64,000 nt of DNA, taken from positions 44,345 through 108,344 of the forward strand of contig CAZVLN010000004.1 in the NCBI GenBank assembly GCA_964627995.1, written 5' to 3'. This DNA is from JAWLFI01 sp964627995 (GTDB lineage: Bacteria > Bacteroidota > Bacteroidia > Chitinophagales > Saprospiraceae). This document shows positions 53,401-62,495 of this stretch, one piece after another. Position 1 is the stretch's first letter. Every line of letters starts with the position of its first letter. Position numbers and translations under genes: made by a program. The notes under the pieces are model-generated. The model did no database searches and was not told the origin of the DNA. It saw only the letters and a list, made by a program, of their open reading frames with translations.

Positions 53401-55079
53401 AATGGCTCAGCATCGGGATTCGGTGTAATGTTAATTCCTAAGGCTCCATCTGAACTTTCAAAACAAGAAGGATTGTCGATTAAGGAAAAGTTATAGTTCG
53501 GTCGGGGAATACCATTCACTCCACCATCGTACACTTCCTGCATATAAGAATTCGTCTCGCCATTTGCATCTGTAATGGTAATCGTGTAAACTCCAGGGGC
53601 CAGATTTTCAAATAAGATGGCACCTCCGTCGGTACCAATTGCCCCATTATCATTTATAGGTCCGGTTAGTGAAATTTGATAGGGGGGTAGGCCGGCAAAA
53701 ACTCGAACATTTATCGAACCGTCCGTCCGTCCCGGAAGACTTCCACAACTGGTCGTCACCGCACTTAAGCCGCTGGCTTCTATCGTGACAAGCCCGGGAT
53801 CAATATTTACATCTAATACTTCACCACCTCCAGTAATCTCAACATCAGTGGGCCCGTTACTTATCAAATCAACAATAGATTGGTCTCCAATTTGAGCTCC
53901 AGGTGCAGTAGTGAAACACAATTCAAATAAAACCTCTCCATCGGTTAAGGTCTGACCGGCTTCGATATCATTGGCAAACCAGATAAAACGAACTAGTCCG
54001 TTTTCTGCCTGATTGGTTACAATAATAGGTGCTGCATCACCAGGAAATGCAAAGTTTTGCAAATCGACATACTCTAAGACGTTCGGGTTGAAATTAATAA
54101 CAAATGAAACAGACGTTACAGAGTCAAAATTAGTGGCTGTAACCGGCAGACAAAAATTATCACCGAGCCCAACAGTAGCATCGCCCACATCTAATACGAC
54201 CGCCTGACTGGAAAATGAGATCGGGAAGGAAAGAGGGCAGGATTTGCTATCTTCTATGGTAATAGTATAGTCACCGGATTCAGGAACGGTAAATGGAATA
54301 TCATCGCCTGCGCCATAATTGCCTGGAGCTACGGTACCTGTAATGGAATTATCCGCATCGTTTATTATTTCTATATTAGTGTAATTACTTGAGTTAATAA
54401 ACTCAGGATAGCCTCCCTCAACTTGAAAACTACCCGATAAGCCAGAGGAATTTGAATTTATAAGCTCTATAGGATTAAGATACACCAATTCAAAAGCTTC
54501 ACCTACGCTCACATTGACACAACTTCCACCGTTTTCGTACTGGGGAATTCCATTAAATACATCAAAAGTTATGGGAGCTAAAATAAAATAAGTAGGATCT
54601 CCACCAGAGAAAAGATTATTGACCACTCCGTCATTAAACAAACGAAGATTTGGATTTCCCGGTCCCATTCCGCGGGCTATCCAGATATCATCAGCCGGTG
54701 GAGGATTCATGATCAAACACATATCTGCCGCAACGCTTCCAACCTCATCTCCAATAATTGTAGGAGCGCAATTATAAAACGCATATCCGATTTCTGCAGG
54801 TGTCGCCGGGTTGGGGTCTCCCGATAAATCAAAATCACCAGAGTGTACAACTAATGCGCTGTCATTGGCACATAAAAACAAGGTGTCTATTAAAGAAACA
54901 GAATTACTTTGTGTTGAGGGGTAAGTGGTCAAGCTATTAATCGTTCCGGCATTCTGAGGTGCCGTACAAGTTTCCGGACCACCGGGAAAGGAAACAACCT
55001 CAGCCTGCTGTGGGTTTTGTCCATAAATTGCGGGAATGCTAATAAATAAACCCCAAAGAAGCAATATGTTATATTTCAT
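50493..55079 (-). CDS. Large T9SS surface protein: cohesin-like domain, about ten SprB-type repeats, type B sorting domain
   Basis: 1528 residues with signal peptide MKYNILLLWGLFISIPAIYG. An N-terminal region (to about 290) has no family I know. A cohesin-like domain follows (about 293-438; VVLDVGDATVGLGDNFCLPVTATNFD, VSFVINFNPNVLEYVDLQNF). Then come SprB-type units of 75-100 residues, each opened by a motif like PSCFESSDGALGI, PTCFGGDDGEIRV or PSCQSFSDGSVEV; I count ten clear ones and one degenerate (TPVCSGETVSYQI). A WSPAQGLSCSDCPNPEVTP module and the type B sorting domain (IPNIFSPNGDEINDVFQVF to the end) close it. SprB itself is a mobile gliding adhesin, so a surface adhesin role is likely. 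Confidence 0.93.
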   Translation of the reverse strand: MKYNILLLWGLFISIPAIYGQNPQQAEVVSFPGGPETCTAPQNAGTINSLTTYPSTQSNSVSLIDTLFLCANDSALVVHSGDFDLSGDPNPATPAEIGYAFYNCAPTIIGDEVGSVAADMCLIMNPPPADDIWIARGMGPGNPNLRLFNDGVVNNLFSGGDPTYFILAPITFDVFNGIPQYENGGSCVNVSVGEAFELVYLNPIELINSNSSGLSGSFQVEGGYPEFINSSNYTNIEIINDADNSITGTVAPGNYGAGDDIPFTVPESGDYTITIEDSKSCPLSFPISFSSQAVVLDVGDATVGLGDNFCLPVTATNFDSVTSVSFVINFNPNVLEYVDLQNFAFPGDAAPIIVTNQAENGLVRFIWFANDIEAGQTLTDGEVLFELCFTTAPGAQIGDQSIVDLISNGPTDVEITGGGEVLDVNIDPGLVTIEASGLSAVTTSCGSLPGRTDGSINVRVFAGLPPYQISLTGPINDNGAIGTDGGAILFENLAPGVYTITITDANGETNSYMQEVYDGGVNGIPRPNYNFSLIDNPSCFESSDGALGINITPNPDAEPFSIEWSTSDFNIDTLTGLSRGTYTVIVTDNFGCEEERNQTLTQSQIQLNAVITPPGCSGYSDGEATITASGGTPNGSGEYNYSWTVGGGGVTTGTDANITGISEGWFTVQVRDDNNCFFVDSFFVVADRTITFDNLILDPPTCFGGDDGEIRVTGQTLGGTANTPYDIEIIDEGGNNVAVPFGPTTSIANNLEAGFFEIVISDQTTPSACVFDTIVELTQPEEIEVEIRTTDETCLVGDDGTATLTPSGGTPPYNYAWPGGLSNSPSQSNLLPGDYSVVISDINGCSITAEFTINEAMPPEVISVTEVLPSCPEICDGSLTIEVQPNPNFAIVRYLIQRPGPALDTMTSSNTLTVDGFCSGQFYSILEIEDEAGCIYNPGILSNFPVRDTLAVDSTLLVNPSCQSFSDGSVEVRLTGGEMPYIYQWSDGSIDTLSGPGVLSDLAAGAYAVTVNDINDCGTLELSFDLVEPDPLNVQFNDIMDASCFNTCDGSAEAIGSGGPTLPSGYEFEWSSGFTSSGSASSIANDLCPDEAFVILTSDICVDTFFLNIPAPDPINSQLIDSIPPTCFGDDDGSLEVEASGGNGGFVYQWENGPASARISNITEGIYIVEITDAENCSTTDTLSLNQPDSLVAFFESDDILNPSCPGEIDGMLTVTVNGGTGPNYIYDWQDGISQSNEASGLEVGTYGVTVSDLNGCSDTSSATLITNPPITFELPVPDTPVCSGETVSYQIDSISGGGGGPYQYQISGSGFVNLGQLVPVSEGTQELTIIDGNGCTVDTSIVVPTQEPIEIILAPNQEIRLGESLQLFPTINGPSPIISYQWSPAQGLSCSDCPNPEVTPGGNTTYTLLVTDLNGCTASAITNVRTNTQRDIYIPNIFSPNGDEINDVFQVFSGPGVRQLNSFQIYDRWGSLMWEGRNLMSSGEGSPGWDGRRNGQKVPPGVYAYKIDIEFLDGRIISYRGDVTLVR

Positions 55080-55174
55080 GAAATGTCTTTATATTACCAT
55101 ATGATGCACAAAGGTAACTAATGACCATTCATTGTACAACATATTTATAGCAAGGAAACGCTTATGTATATTTC

Positions 55175-58100
55175 CTATTGTTGTACGATGACAGGAATCA
55201 CCTTTCGCACGCCATTATTATATAAGACATGAATGTAATATAAACCGCTGCTTGTCAGGACTAAATCAACTTGATTTTCTGATAATGGCCATTTTTCAGA
55301 TTGATAAAATTTCCCAAGATTATCCCTAACCTCAATAGATAGGGGGTTTTCTTCAGATGAATTTTTATTTTCCAAATAAAAGCGACCTGCCGAAGGATTT
55401 GGCCATAATACAAGATGATTACTTTTTTCCATCGCCTCAACAGATGTGATCATTCCAATGCTTATCGTATCACTCGCTCTGCAGTTATTCGCATCGATAA
55501 CCAATACTTCGTAAACACCAGCAGATAGATTTTGAGCAAAGGCCTCAGTCTGTATGGGAGTAGTATTCCAGAAGAAACTAAATGGATCTGTTCCCCCTGA
55601 AACAATAGCCCTTGCAGATCCGTCCGCTTGCCCGGCAGTTTCAGGTTCTGTTTCAAAATCTATTTGGATGGGATCGGGCTCATCAACCTCTATTTGGATG
55701 GTGTCTTTACAATTTCTTTCCGAAGTAATTGTAACAAAAAATAATCCAGCAGGGATGGGCTCAATAACAGGAGTGGTATCTCCAGTACTCCATGCAAATG
55801 AATAGGAAGAAGCAGGGTCTACCTGGAGGGAAATAAGAGCCGTCGTGTCACCAAAACAGATCGGTTCACGGATCTGAATGGTATCAATTACCGGAGAGGG
55901 TGGAGTGGGAATATCAAAGGTAAATGAGTCTATACAGCCTAGCAAATCAGTTACTGTTACCATATATTGACCATTTAAAACAGAATCTAGTGAACTTCCG
56001 ATACTTCCATCTGACCAGTCATAGCTAAATGGACCACCATTTCCGCCTTGAAGGCTGAGGTCGATTTTTGCGTTCTCACGATTGCAATCGCCTGATATGA
56101 TTTCAAAACTGTCAATAATGATTGGTCCGGGTTCCCCCAAACTTAATAAAGTATCTATACTGCATCCCGCGGATGAGAACACGGTTAACTGATAAGAATC
56201 TCCGGGAAGATTAGAAATGGAACCCTCCAAACTTTCAAGCATTATGGTGTCTAACCCATTAGGTTCGAGTTGGTAACTCAAGGAAATATTAGATCGATAT
56301 TGCGTATCTAAGCGGAAAGAAATCATTCCATTATCTTGTCCCGGACAATCTAAATCCTGTGTTACAACGTCATTCCAGGAGAGTAGAAAGCCAGTATCAA
56401 TAGTTATATCTGCAGATTGTGAACAAAAATTTGCATCGTTCACTTCAACAGCATAGCTACCGGGAGGCAAACCTGTTCTCAAGCTGTCCGCTGAGCCATC
56501 TGCCCAATCAAAGGTGTAGGGTGGATTTCCTCCCAGCGGAGTGATTGATATTATTCCGTCATTTTGACCAAAACAGGACTCATTCTCATTATTTATTTCC
56601 AGGATTAAGGAGTCTGTATCTTCGAGTACGACGGTTTGTCGGTCAAAACAGCTGGCCGGTAAGGAAGTATGTGTAACTTCCAAAATAAAAGAATCCGGAC
56701 TCAAGCCCACAGCCAGGAAGAAAGAGTCTGTTACGGATGGATTGGGGCCAGACCAATCAAAGTTGAAGTTTCCGGGCCGTAAAATATCAAGTCTAGCTGT
56801 TGCTGAAACTAAGCCATCATTGGTTCCAAAGCATCTGGGATCTATCTGATTGATATTTTCGAGTTGAATAGTATTATCAAAGGGTATTAGTAATTCCTGC
56901 GTGTATATACAACCTGATGTATCCTGGATAAAATAGGTGAATGGTCCCGCTGGTAATGAGATGACCTGAAGGAACTCGGTTTGGAACCAGTCGCTGGCAT
57001 TTAAAGAAAATAGCAAGGTGCTATCCTCAAACCGATCTAGATTGATTACGTTAGCTATAAAACTTCCATCTTCCGAAGTTTCACAACTTGCCGCTTCAAT
57101 GTTTTCCTGAACAATTGCTTCTGGACCCGATACTTCTACTTCAAACGAATACTGACACCGATCCTGATCCATAATAACAACAGAGTAGAATCCTGGGAGC
57201 AAACGATCAAAAGATCTAAAGTGTAAGCTGCTGTCAGGCCAGATTACAGTATAGGGTGGATTTCCACCTTCAATAAATGGTAACTCCAAACGCCCATCGG
57301 GTATTTGAGGGCAGGAGGCAGCGCTTGATACGAAAGTGGGGCTGACCTCATCTTTATTTGATACAACCAAACTATCTGATTGAAGTATACTATCCATATT
57401 CGAGGATAGCACAGCAAGGTAGGAGCCAGCCATTACATTTGATATTAACAAACTACTATCTGGAAAAATCTGGTCATTGAAGAGGGTATCTTGAGTTTGG
57501 TCATCGATAAACGAAAAGGAGTTCGGTACAGTATCTCCAAAGAAATTGAACCGAAGATCGTAAGTGTTGCTGGAATCTTGATTAGGACAAATTGAATAGG
57601 TGTATCCAGCCTGGTTGGGAGTTCCTATCGAAATGAAATTTTGCGAGGCAGAAAAGGGTAAGAATTGGGCGCCATCAAATGCTTGTAGTTCTAAAGGATA
57701 GCCTTGAACACCAAATAAACTCGTCGATCCTGGCGTTCCGTTCGCCTCAAAAGAGAAAACACATAAAGTATCTCCATCGGCTAGCTCTATAGGCGTAGTT
57801 CCAGCTATGGCAACAAAAAATATGCGCCCTTCTTCAGTTTCTGTTAGACCAATATTCTCTGGGAATATCCCAGAAGTCGTATCCAAATCCTGTATAGACA
57901 AGAACTTAATAATATGCGGATTGAAGTGAACATTAAATTGAATGGATTGCAGGTTCTCCACATTCTGTGCAATTAATGGTATTTCTAAGGTGTTGCCATG
58001 TTGGATTTGTTGATCCCCTCCGTGACTAAAACTTACCGTGTTTTGAGCTTCTAGCTGCGTACCAAACAGGCCCACGACCAATAAACAAATTACAATTCCA

Positions 58101-58180
58101 ATCCACTTGGCATAGTATAGTCCAAGCGAGTAGAGCCGATCGTTTTTTTGTGATTTTCGAGTGAATCCGGTGTAATCCAT
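55175..58180 (-). CDS. Large T9SS surface protein: cohesin-like domain, SprB-type repeats, type A sorting domain
   Basis: 1001 residues. The signal segment begins late, after a charged start MDYTGFTRKSQKNDRL, with WIGIVICLLVVGLFGTQLEAQ. A cohesin-like domain (about 48-190; VSFSHGGDQQIQHGNTLEIPLIAQNVENLQSIQFNVHFNPHIIKFL) is followed by seven or eight SprB-type units, opened by motifs such as DPRCFGTNDGLVSAT and NESCFGQNDGIISI; some later units lack the Cys or Gly. The C-terminus (LWPNPSAGRFYLENKNSSEENPLSIEVRDNLGK, then VRKVIPVIVQQ) is a T9SS type A sorting domain. It is a paralogue of the 1528-residue protein, 95 bp away, and follows hutI by 11 bp. Confidence 0.9.
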   Translation of the reverse strand: MDYTGFTRKSQKNDRLYSLGLYYAKWIGIVICLLVVGLFGTQLEAQNTVSFSHGGDQQIQHGNTLEIPLIAQNVENLQSIQFNVHFNPHIIKFLSIQDLDTTSGIFPENIGLTETEEGRIFFVAIAGTTPIELADGDTLCVFSFEANGTPGSTSLFGVQGYPLELQAFDGAQFLPFSASQNFISIGTPNQAGYTYSICPNQDSSNTYDLRFNFFGDTVPNSFSFIDDQTQDTLFNDQIFPDSSLLISNVMAGSYLAVLSSNMDSILQSDSLVVSNKDEVSPTFVSSAASCPQIPDGRLELPFIEGGNPPYTVIWPDSSLHFRSFDRLLPGFYSVVIMDQDRCQYSFEVEVSGPEAIVQENIEAASCETSEDGSFIANVINLDRFEDSTLLFSLNASDWFQTEFLQVISLPAGPFTYFIQDTSGCIYTQELLIPFDNTIQLENINQIDPRCFGTNDGLVSATARLDILRPGNFNFDWSGPNPSVTDSFFLAVGLSPDSFILEVTHTSLPASCFDRQTVVLEDTDSLILEINNENESCFGQNDGIISITPLGGNPPYTFDWADGSADSLRTGLPPGSYAVEVNDANFCSQSADITIDTGFLLSWNDVVTQDLDCPGQDNGMISFRLDTQYRSNISLSYQLEPNGLDTIMLESLEGSISNLPGDSYQLTVFSSAGCSIDTLLSLGEPGPIIIDSFEIISGDCNRENAKIDLSLQGGNGGPFSYDWSDGSIGSSLDSVLNGQYMVTVTDLLGCIDSFTFDIPTPPSPVIDTIQIREPICFGDTTALISLQVDPASSYSFAWSTGDTTPVIEPIPAGLFFVTITSERNCKDTIQIEVDEPDPIQIDFETEPETAGQADGSARAIVSGGTDPFSFFWNTTPIQTEAFAQNLSAGVYEVLVIDANNCRASDTISIGMITSVEAMEKSNHLVLWPNPSAGRFYLENKNSSEENPLSIEVRDNLGKFYQSEKWPLSENQVDLVLTSSGLYYIHVLYNNGVRKVIPVIVQQ

Positions 58181-58191
58181 AACTGTCTATA

Positions 58192-59433
58192 TTAAATAAG
58201 TTTGCCTGCATTATATACTGCATCGACATGGTCTGTCCCATAGGCATAGGCCATGTAATCCAAATTTTTGATGCGTTTAGTAACGATGAAGTTGGCCAAT
58301 TTGCCTCTTTTTATTGTCCCAACTTCTTGCTGCATGTCCATTGCGTAGGCACTATTTATCGTAGCGGCTTGCAAAGATTCAGCCGGAAGCATATTCATTT
58401 TAATACTGGCGAGTGAAAAAACGAAAGGCATACGACCTGAGGGTGTAGAGCCTGGGTTATAGTCACTGGCTAGTGCAATAGGAAGCCCTCGATCGATCAT
58501 TTTTCGTGCTGGCGCATATTGAAGTCCCAGAAAAAATGCAGTTCCCGGCAGTAATGTGGGCATGGTTTGGCTACCCAATAATGCCTGAATTTCTTCTTCT
58601 CCGGTAAATTCCAAATGATCTACAGACCTTGCTTTATTTTGTACACCAACTTGAATACCTCCTGAATAATCCAATTCATTTGCGTGAATTTTGGCTGGTA
58701 GATTATATGTTGCGGCCACTTTTAGGATTTGATCTGTCTCTTCCACTGTGAAAAAACCCCGATCACAGAACACATCACAATAATCAGCCAGACCCTCAGC
58801 AGCGACATGCGGTATCATTTCTTTAGTAATTAACTTTATGTATTCTTGTCTGCGATCCTGAAATTGTTTGGGAATAGCATGTGCGCCTAGAAAAGTTGAT
58901 TTAATTGGAATCGAAAAAGTTTCCTTTAATCGTCGGATAACACGCAACATCTTATACTCAGCCTCTGGAGTCAGTCCATAACCGCTTTTAATTTCTATGG
59001 CTCCTGTTCCGTAATTCATTACCTCTTTGAGTCGCATACAAGCAGCGTCAAAGAGCTGCTCCTCATCTGTTTCTTGAAGGTGCTTTGCCGAGTTGAGAAT
59101 ACCTCCGCCTCGTTTTGCAATCTCTTCGTAGGACAGGCCATTAATTCGATCCACGAATTCCGACTCACGTGACCCCGCCCACACAATATGAGTATGAGAA
59201 TCTATCCATGCGGGAAGTACGCACTTACCCTCTAAAGACACATGTCGGTCCCCATAGGTCGGCACTTCACTCATAGGACCCCACTCTTTGATCCGTTCGT
59301 CCTCAATAACAAGATAGGCATCGGATTGAGTAGGCAATTCAGCCATGTCTAAGCCGCTCACCTTTTCTCGGTTTTCATCATCCGACTCTACTCCATATAG
59401 ATATTTAATATTCGTAAAGCAAGTGATCGCCAT
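58192..59433 (-). CDS. hutI: Imidazolonepropionase
   Basis: 413 residues. The metal-dependent amidohydrolase fold is shown by LPAWIDSHTHIVWAGSRESEF (two His), GAIEIKSGYGLTPEAEYKMLRV, STFLGAHAIPKQF, IHANELDYSGGIQVG and the catalytic Asp in ALASDYNPGSTPSGRMPF. It opens imidazolone-5-propionate to formiminoglutamate in histidine breakdown. No hutH, hutU or hutG lies nearby, so the rest of the pathway must be elsewhere. It starts 4 bp after the thioredoxin-SPOR gene. Confidence 0.95.
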   Translation of the reverse strand: MAITCFTNIKYLYGVESDDENREKVSGLDMAELPTQSDAYLVIEDERIKEWGPMSEVPTYGDRHVSLEGKCVLPAWIDSHTHIVWAGSRESEFVDRINGLSYEEIAKRGGGILNSAKHLQETDEEQLFDAACMRLKEVMNYGTGAIEIKSGYGLTPEAEYKMLRVIRRLKETFSIPIKSTFLGAHAIPKQFQDRRQEYIKLITKEMIPHVAAEGLADYCDVFCDRGFFTVEETDQILKVAATYNLPAKIHANELDYSGGIQVGVQNKARSVDHLEFTGEEEIQALLGSQTMPTLLPGTAFFLGLQYAPARKMIDRGLPIALASDYNPGSTPSGRMPFVFSLASIKMNMLPAESLQAATINSAYAMDMQQEVGTIKRGKLANFIVTKRIKNLDYMAYAYGTDHVDAVYNAGKLI

Positions 59434-59437
59434 GGCA

Positions 59438-60121
59438 TTATAAGTTTTTGTTGAATCTCATTGGATCTTCTATGAGTTGATAAGAGTATCCATAAGTATC
59501 TAGTCGATTTTTAAGTTCTTTTATTTCTTGGCGTTCAAGGTCTGAAAATACTACTTTGTAATGTGAACCTTCCTTTATTAGGTTTGGGCTCAGTAAGCAG
59601 ATTCTGGTGAGCCGATCTCGTAAATCCCGCGCTCCTTCCTCCCTGGAAAAGACTCCCATTTGAATATGTGCTTTTTCTTTTGAAAGATTAGTTTGGGAAG
59701 GTGCTTGCGGAAATACATTCTCTTTAGGTCGAAGCAGGGCCCGAGTGAGCTGTTTTTCAGAGAGAATGCGATCGTAATGGTAAAGTACATCTCCGCTAGG
59801 AGAGAAAAAAATTAAGGTCGGCAAGTTTTCGACTCGATAATATTTTTTTAGAGTAGCTCCATCGAAATTTTGAATGTTGACATCAAGACCTATAAATGAC
59901 TGATTCATGATGCTTTGGATGGCCGGCCGATTAAAAATCGTGCGTTGCACATCGCAGGAGGAGCAGTTATCTGAAGTAAAAAAGATGATATAGGGTCTAT
60001 TCAGTTCAAGGGCTGTTTTACGTGCCTCGATATAATTTTCCACCCACGGTTTTTCAATAGGAGCCGGTCCACTTTGGATAGATGTTAAAATGGATATCAC
60101 AACCACAAACAGTAAATACAT
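59438..60121 (-). CDS. Exported thioredoxin-fold protein with C-terminal SPOR-like domain
   Basis: 227 residues. A signal segment (MYLLFVVVISILTSIQSG) leads to a thioredoxin fold (about 25-135) with redox motif C53-S-S-C56 in FFTSDNCSSCDVQRTIF and the cis-Pro P101 in VENLPTLIFFSPSG. A linker precedes a SPOR-like domain (about 150-220; HIQMGVFSREEGARDLRDRL, LIKEGSHYKVVFSDLERQEIKELKNRLDTYGYSYQLI). SPOR domains bind denuded peptidoglycan. A periplasmic disulfide protein tethered to septal or remodelled peptidoglycan is an inference. It precedes hutI with a 4-bp gap. Confidence 0.82.
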   Translation of the reverse strand: MYLLFVVVISILTSIQSGPAPIEKPWVENYIEARKTALELNRPYIIFFTSDNCSSCDVQRTIFNRPAIQSIMNQSFIGLDVNIQNFDGATLKKYYRVENLPTLIFFSPSGDVLYHYDRILSEKQLTRALLRPKENVFPQAPSQTNLSKEKAHIQMGVFSREEGARDLRDRLTRICLLSPNLIKEGSHYKVVFSDLERQEIKELKNRLDTYGYSYQLIEDPMRFNKNL

Positions 60122-60240
60122 AACTTTGAAACTTACTTCTATTAATTATACTCCAACAATCGTACCAACTTCAGCAAAGTGGTTCATCGCATTAGCTTGA
60201 TTATTTTTTATAACTTAACGGCATAAAAAGAAAGAAAATC

Positions 60241-61245
60241 ATGAGTCAAGCACATGCAGCAATAACAGGCGTTCAAGGCTGGGTTCCGGATAATGTATTG
60301 TCAAACAAGGACTTAGAGCAAATGGTGGATACCAACGATGAGTGGATAAAAACCCGAACGGGTATTGAAGAGCGGCGAATTTTGAAAAAAGAAGGCGCAG
60401 CTACTTCATATATGGCGACAAAGGTATTGGAAGGACTCTTAGAAAAAACCAACACAAAGGCGGAGGAAATAGACTTACTCATAATAGGCACCGTTACCGA
60501 AGATTATCGCTTTCCGGATACGGCAAATTTAGTTCTCCACAATGTGGGAGCTAAAAACGCCTTCGGTTTTGATATCCATGCTGCTTGTTCCGGATTTCTC
60601 TTTGCGTTGAACACAGGAGCTCAATATATTGCTTCTGGCTTTTGCAAAAAGGTAGTCGTCATAGGAGCAGATATGATGAGTTCTATCGTAGATTATACGG
60701 ATAGAGCCACTTGTATTTTGTTTGGTGACGGTGCTGGCGGTGTTTTGCTAGAACCCGACAACGAGGGATACGGGATAGTTGATGCAGAGCTTAAGGGCGA
60801 TGGGTCCGGAGCTAAGTATTTACATATGAAAGCAGGAGGATCAGCGAATCCGGCAACTATTGAGACCGTAAAGCAGGGTATGCATTTTGCCTATCAGGAA
60901 GGACGACCTGTCTTTAAAGCTGCTATTCATGGGATGAGTTCAGTGATTCAGACCGTCCTGGAGCGCAATAAGATGACAAATGAAGATATCGATTGGGTCG
61001 TTCCCCATCAGGCCAATATGCGTATTTTACAATCCGTCGCTAAGGCTCTCGACTTTCCTATGGAACGCGTTATGATCAATATTCAGAAGTATGGAAACAC
61101 CACTGCGGCAACAATCCCCTTATGCCTTTGGGAATGGGAAGATCAGCTAAAAAAAGGTGACCACCTTGTCCTTACCGCATTTGGAGGCGGATTTACCTGG
61201 GGTAGTATTTTGATAAAATGGGCTTATACAGCGAAGAGCAAATAG
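60241..61245 (+). CDS. fabH: 3-oxoacyl-[ACP] synthase III
   Basis: 334 residues, full length. Catalytic Cys116 in DIHAACSGFLFAL, His256 in VVPHQANMRILQ and Asn286 in IQKYGNTTAATIPLCL. NDEWIKTRTGIEERRI and GDGAGGVLL are typical. It starts fatty-acid synthesis by condensing an acyl-CoA with malonyl-ACP. It heads fabH-efp-accB-accC, whose other members feed malonyl-CoA synthesis. Several FabH paralogues are common in Bacteroidota, so it may prefer branched starters. Confidence 0.95.
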   Translation: MSQAHAAITGVQGWVPDNVLSNKDLEQMVDTNDEWIKTRTGIEERRILKKEGAATSYMATKVLEGLLEKTNTKAEEIDLLIIGTVTEDYRFPDTANLVLHNVGAKNAFGFDIHAACSGFLFALNTGAQYIASGFCKKVVVIGADMMSSIVDYTDRATCILFGDGAGGVLLEPDNEGYGIVDAELKGDGSGAKYLHMKAGGSANPATIETVKQGMHFAYQEGRPVFKAAIHGMSSVIQTVLERNKMTNEDIDWVVPHQANMRILQSVAKALDFPMERVMINIQKYGNTTAATIPLCLWEWEDQLKKGDHLVLTAFGGGFTWGSILIKWAYTAKSK

Positions 61246-61344
61246 TATCTGCTGTAGTAGCGAATGAGCAGGAAAGTGATACATTTGTCGTTCGTTCAAT
61301 TCACCGATATTCTTTATCTTCGCGATAGAAAGCAAAAAAAGTAA

Positions 61345-61908
61345 ATGGCAAACACATCAGATATACGAAACGGTATGTGCATGGAATTTAATAATGACAT
61401 TTTTATGGTCGTTGAATTTCAGCACGTTAAACCAGGTAAAGGAAATGCCTTTGTTCGGACCAAACTCAAAAGTTTGACAAGTGGGAAGGTACTCGAAAAT
61501 ACTTTTCCAGCAGGTCATAAAATCGACGAAGTACGGGTGGAGCGAAGACCACACCAATTTTTATATAGCGATGATATGGGTTACCACTTTATGGATACAG
61601 AAACTTATGTGCAGGTAGCCATACAAGATGATCTTATAGATAATGCACAGTATCTTAAGGAAGGTGGCACAGCGGATATCTTATTCCATGCTGAAAAAGA
61701 AATGCCCCTTGCAGCAGAGCTTCCAGCACATTTGGTCGTTGAAATCACTTATACGGAACCGGGTGTAAGGGGAGATACGGCGACGAATGCCCTCAAACCT
61801 GCTACTATAGAAACAGGAGCAGAAGTAAGGGTGCCATTATTTATTAGTAATGGAGAAAAAATTAAAATTGATACACGGACAGGAGAGTATCTCGAACGTG
61901 CAAAATAA
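61345..61908 (+). CDS. efp: Elongation factor P
   Basis: 187 residues. The N-terminal KOW-like domain holds the tip Lys32 in HVKPGKGNAFVRTKLKSL, which can be modified in other bacteria. The two OB domains are seen in YVQVAIQDDLIDNAQYLKEGG and LFISNGEKIKIDTRTGEYLERAK, the family signature. EF-P rescues ribosomes stalled at polyproline. The accB gene follows after 11 bp. A TATCTTCG box at 61315-61322 may give it a promoter of its own. Confidence 0.97.
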   Translation: MANTSDIRNGMCMEFNNDIFMVVEFQHVKPGKGNAFVRTKLKSLTSGKVLENTFPAGHKIDEVRVERRPHQFLYSDDMGYHFMDTETYVQVAIQDDLIDNAQYLKEGGTADILFHAEKEMPLAAELPAHLVVEITYTEPGVRGDTATNALKPATIETGAEVRVPLFISNGEKIKIDTRTGEYLERAK

Positions 61909-61919
61909 AAAATAAAGTC

Positions 61920-62471
61920 ATGGCAGACTACAAGGAAATTACGAAACTGATTAAGCTTGTTTCAGATTCCAACCTCACGGAATTTAAAATGAAAGACGGA
62001 GATTTAGAGCTATCAATTCGGACGGATAAGTACGTCAAAGTGAAAAAGGAACAATATTTGGCCAATCAACAAGCCATGGTTCCTGCTCAAGCACCACAAA
62101 TGATGCAGCCCCAGGCAAATGCTCCGCAACCTCAGCCAACGGCAGCTCCGGCAGCAAATTCAGAAGGACAAAATACACAGACAAATGTGCAAACTAGCGG
62201 AAGTGATGCAGGGGCTGACGAAAAGGACCTGGTAGAAATAAAAAGCCCCATTGTAGGTACATTTTATCGGTCATCCGCCCCAGACAAACCGCCATACGCT
62301 AAAGTAGGGGACGAGGTAAATGTCGGCGACGTGGTCTGCATTGTAGAAGCGATGAAACTCTTTAATGAAATTGAATCTGAAGTAAGCGGAAAGGTCGTCA
62401 AAGTCCTCGTGGAGGATGCAACACCCGTAGAATATGATCAGGCTCTTTTTCTCGTTGACCCCAAGGCATAA
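61920..62471 (+). CDS. accB: Acetyl-CoA carboxylase biotin carboxyl carrier protein
   Basis: 183 residues. The N-terminal helical region (EITKLIKLVSDSNLTEFKMKDGDLELSIRT) is linked by a Pro/Ala/Gln-rich stretch (about 52-80) to the biotinyl domain (about 105-182), with Lys146 in VEAMKLFNEIES as the biotin site. SPIVGTFYRSSAPDKPPYAKVGDEV is also typical. It carries CO2 between AccC and the carboxyltransferase. accC follows after 24 bp. Confidence 0.97.
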   Translation: MADYKEITKLIKLVSDSNLTEFKMKDGDLELSIRTDKYVKVKKEQYLANQQAMVPAQAPQMMQPQANAPQPQPTAAPAANSEGQNTQTNVQTSGSDAGADEKDLVEIKSPIVGTFYRSSAPDKPPYAKVGDEVNVGDVVCIVEAMKLFNEIESEVSGKVVKVLVEDATPVEYDQALFLVDPKA

Positions 62472-62495
62472 TATCGGCCCAAAAATCGAAACAGT

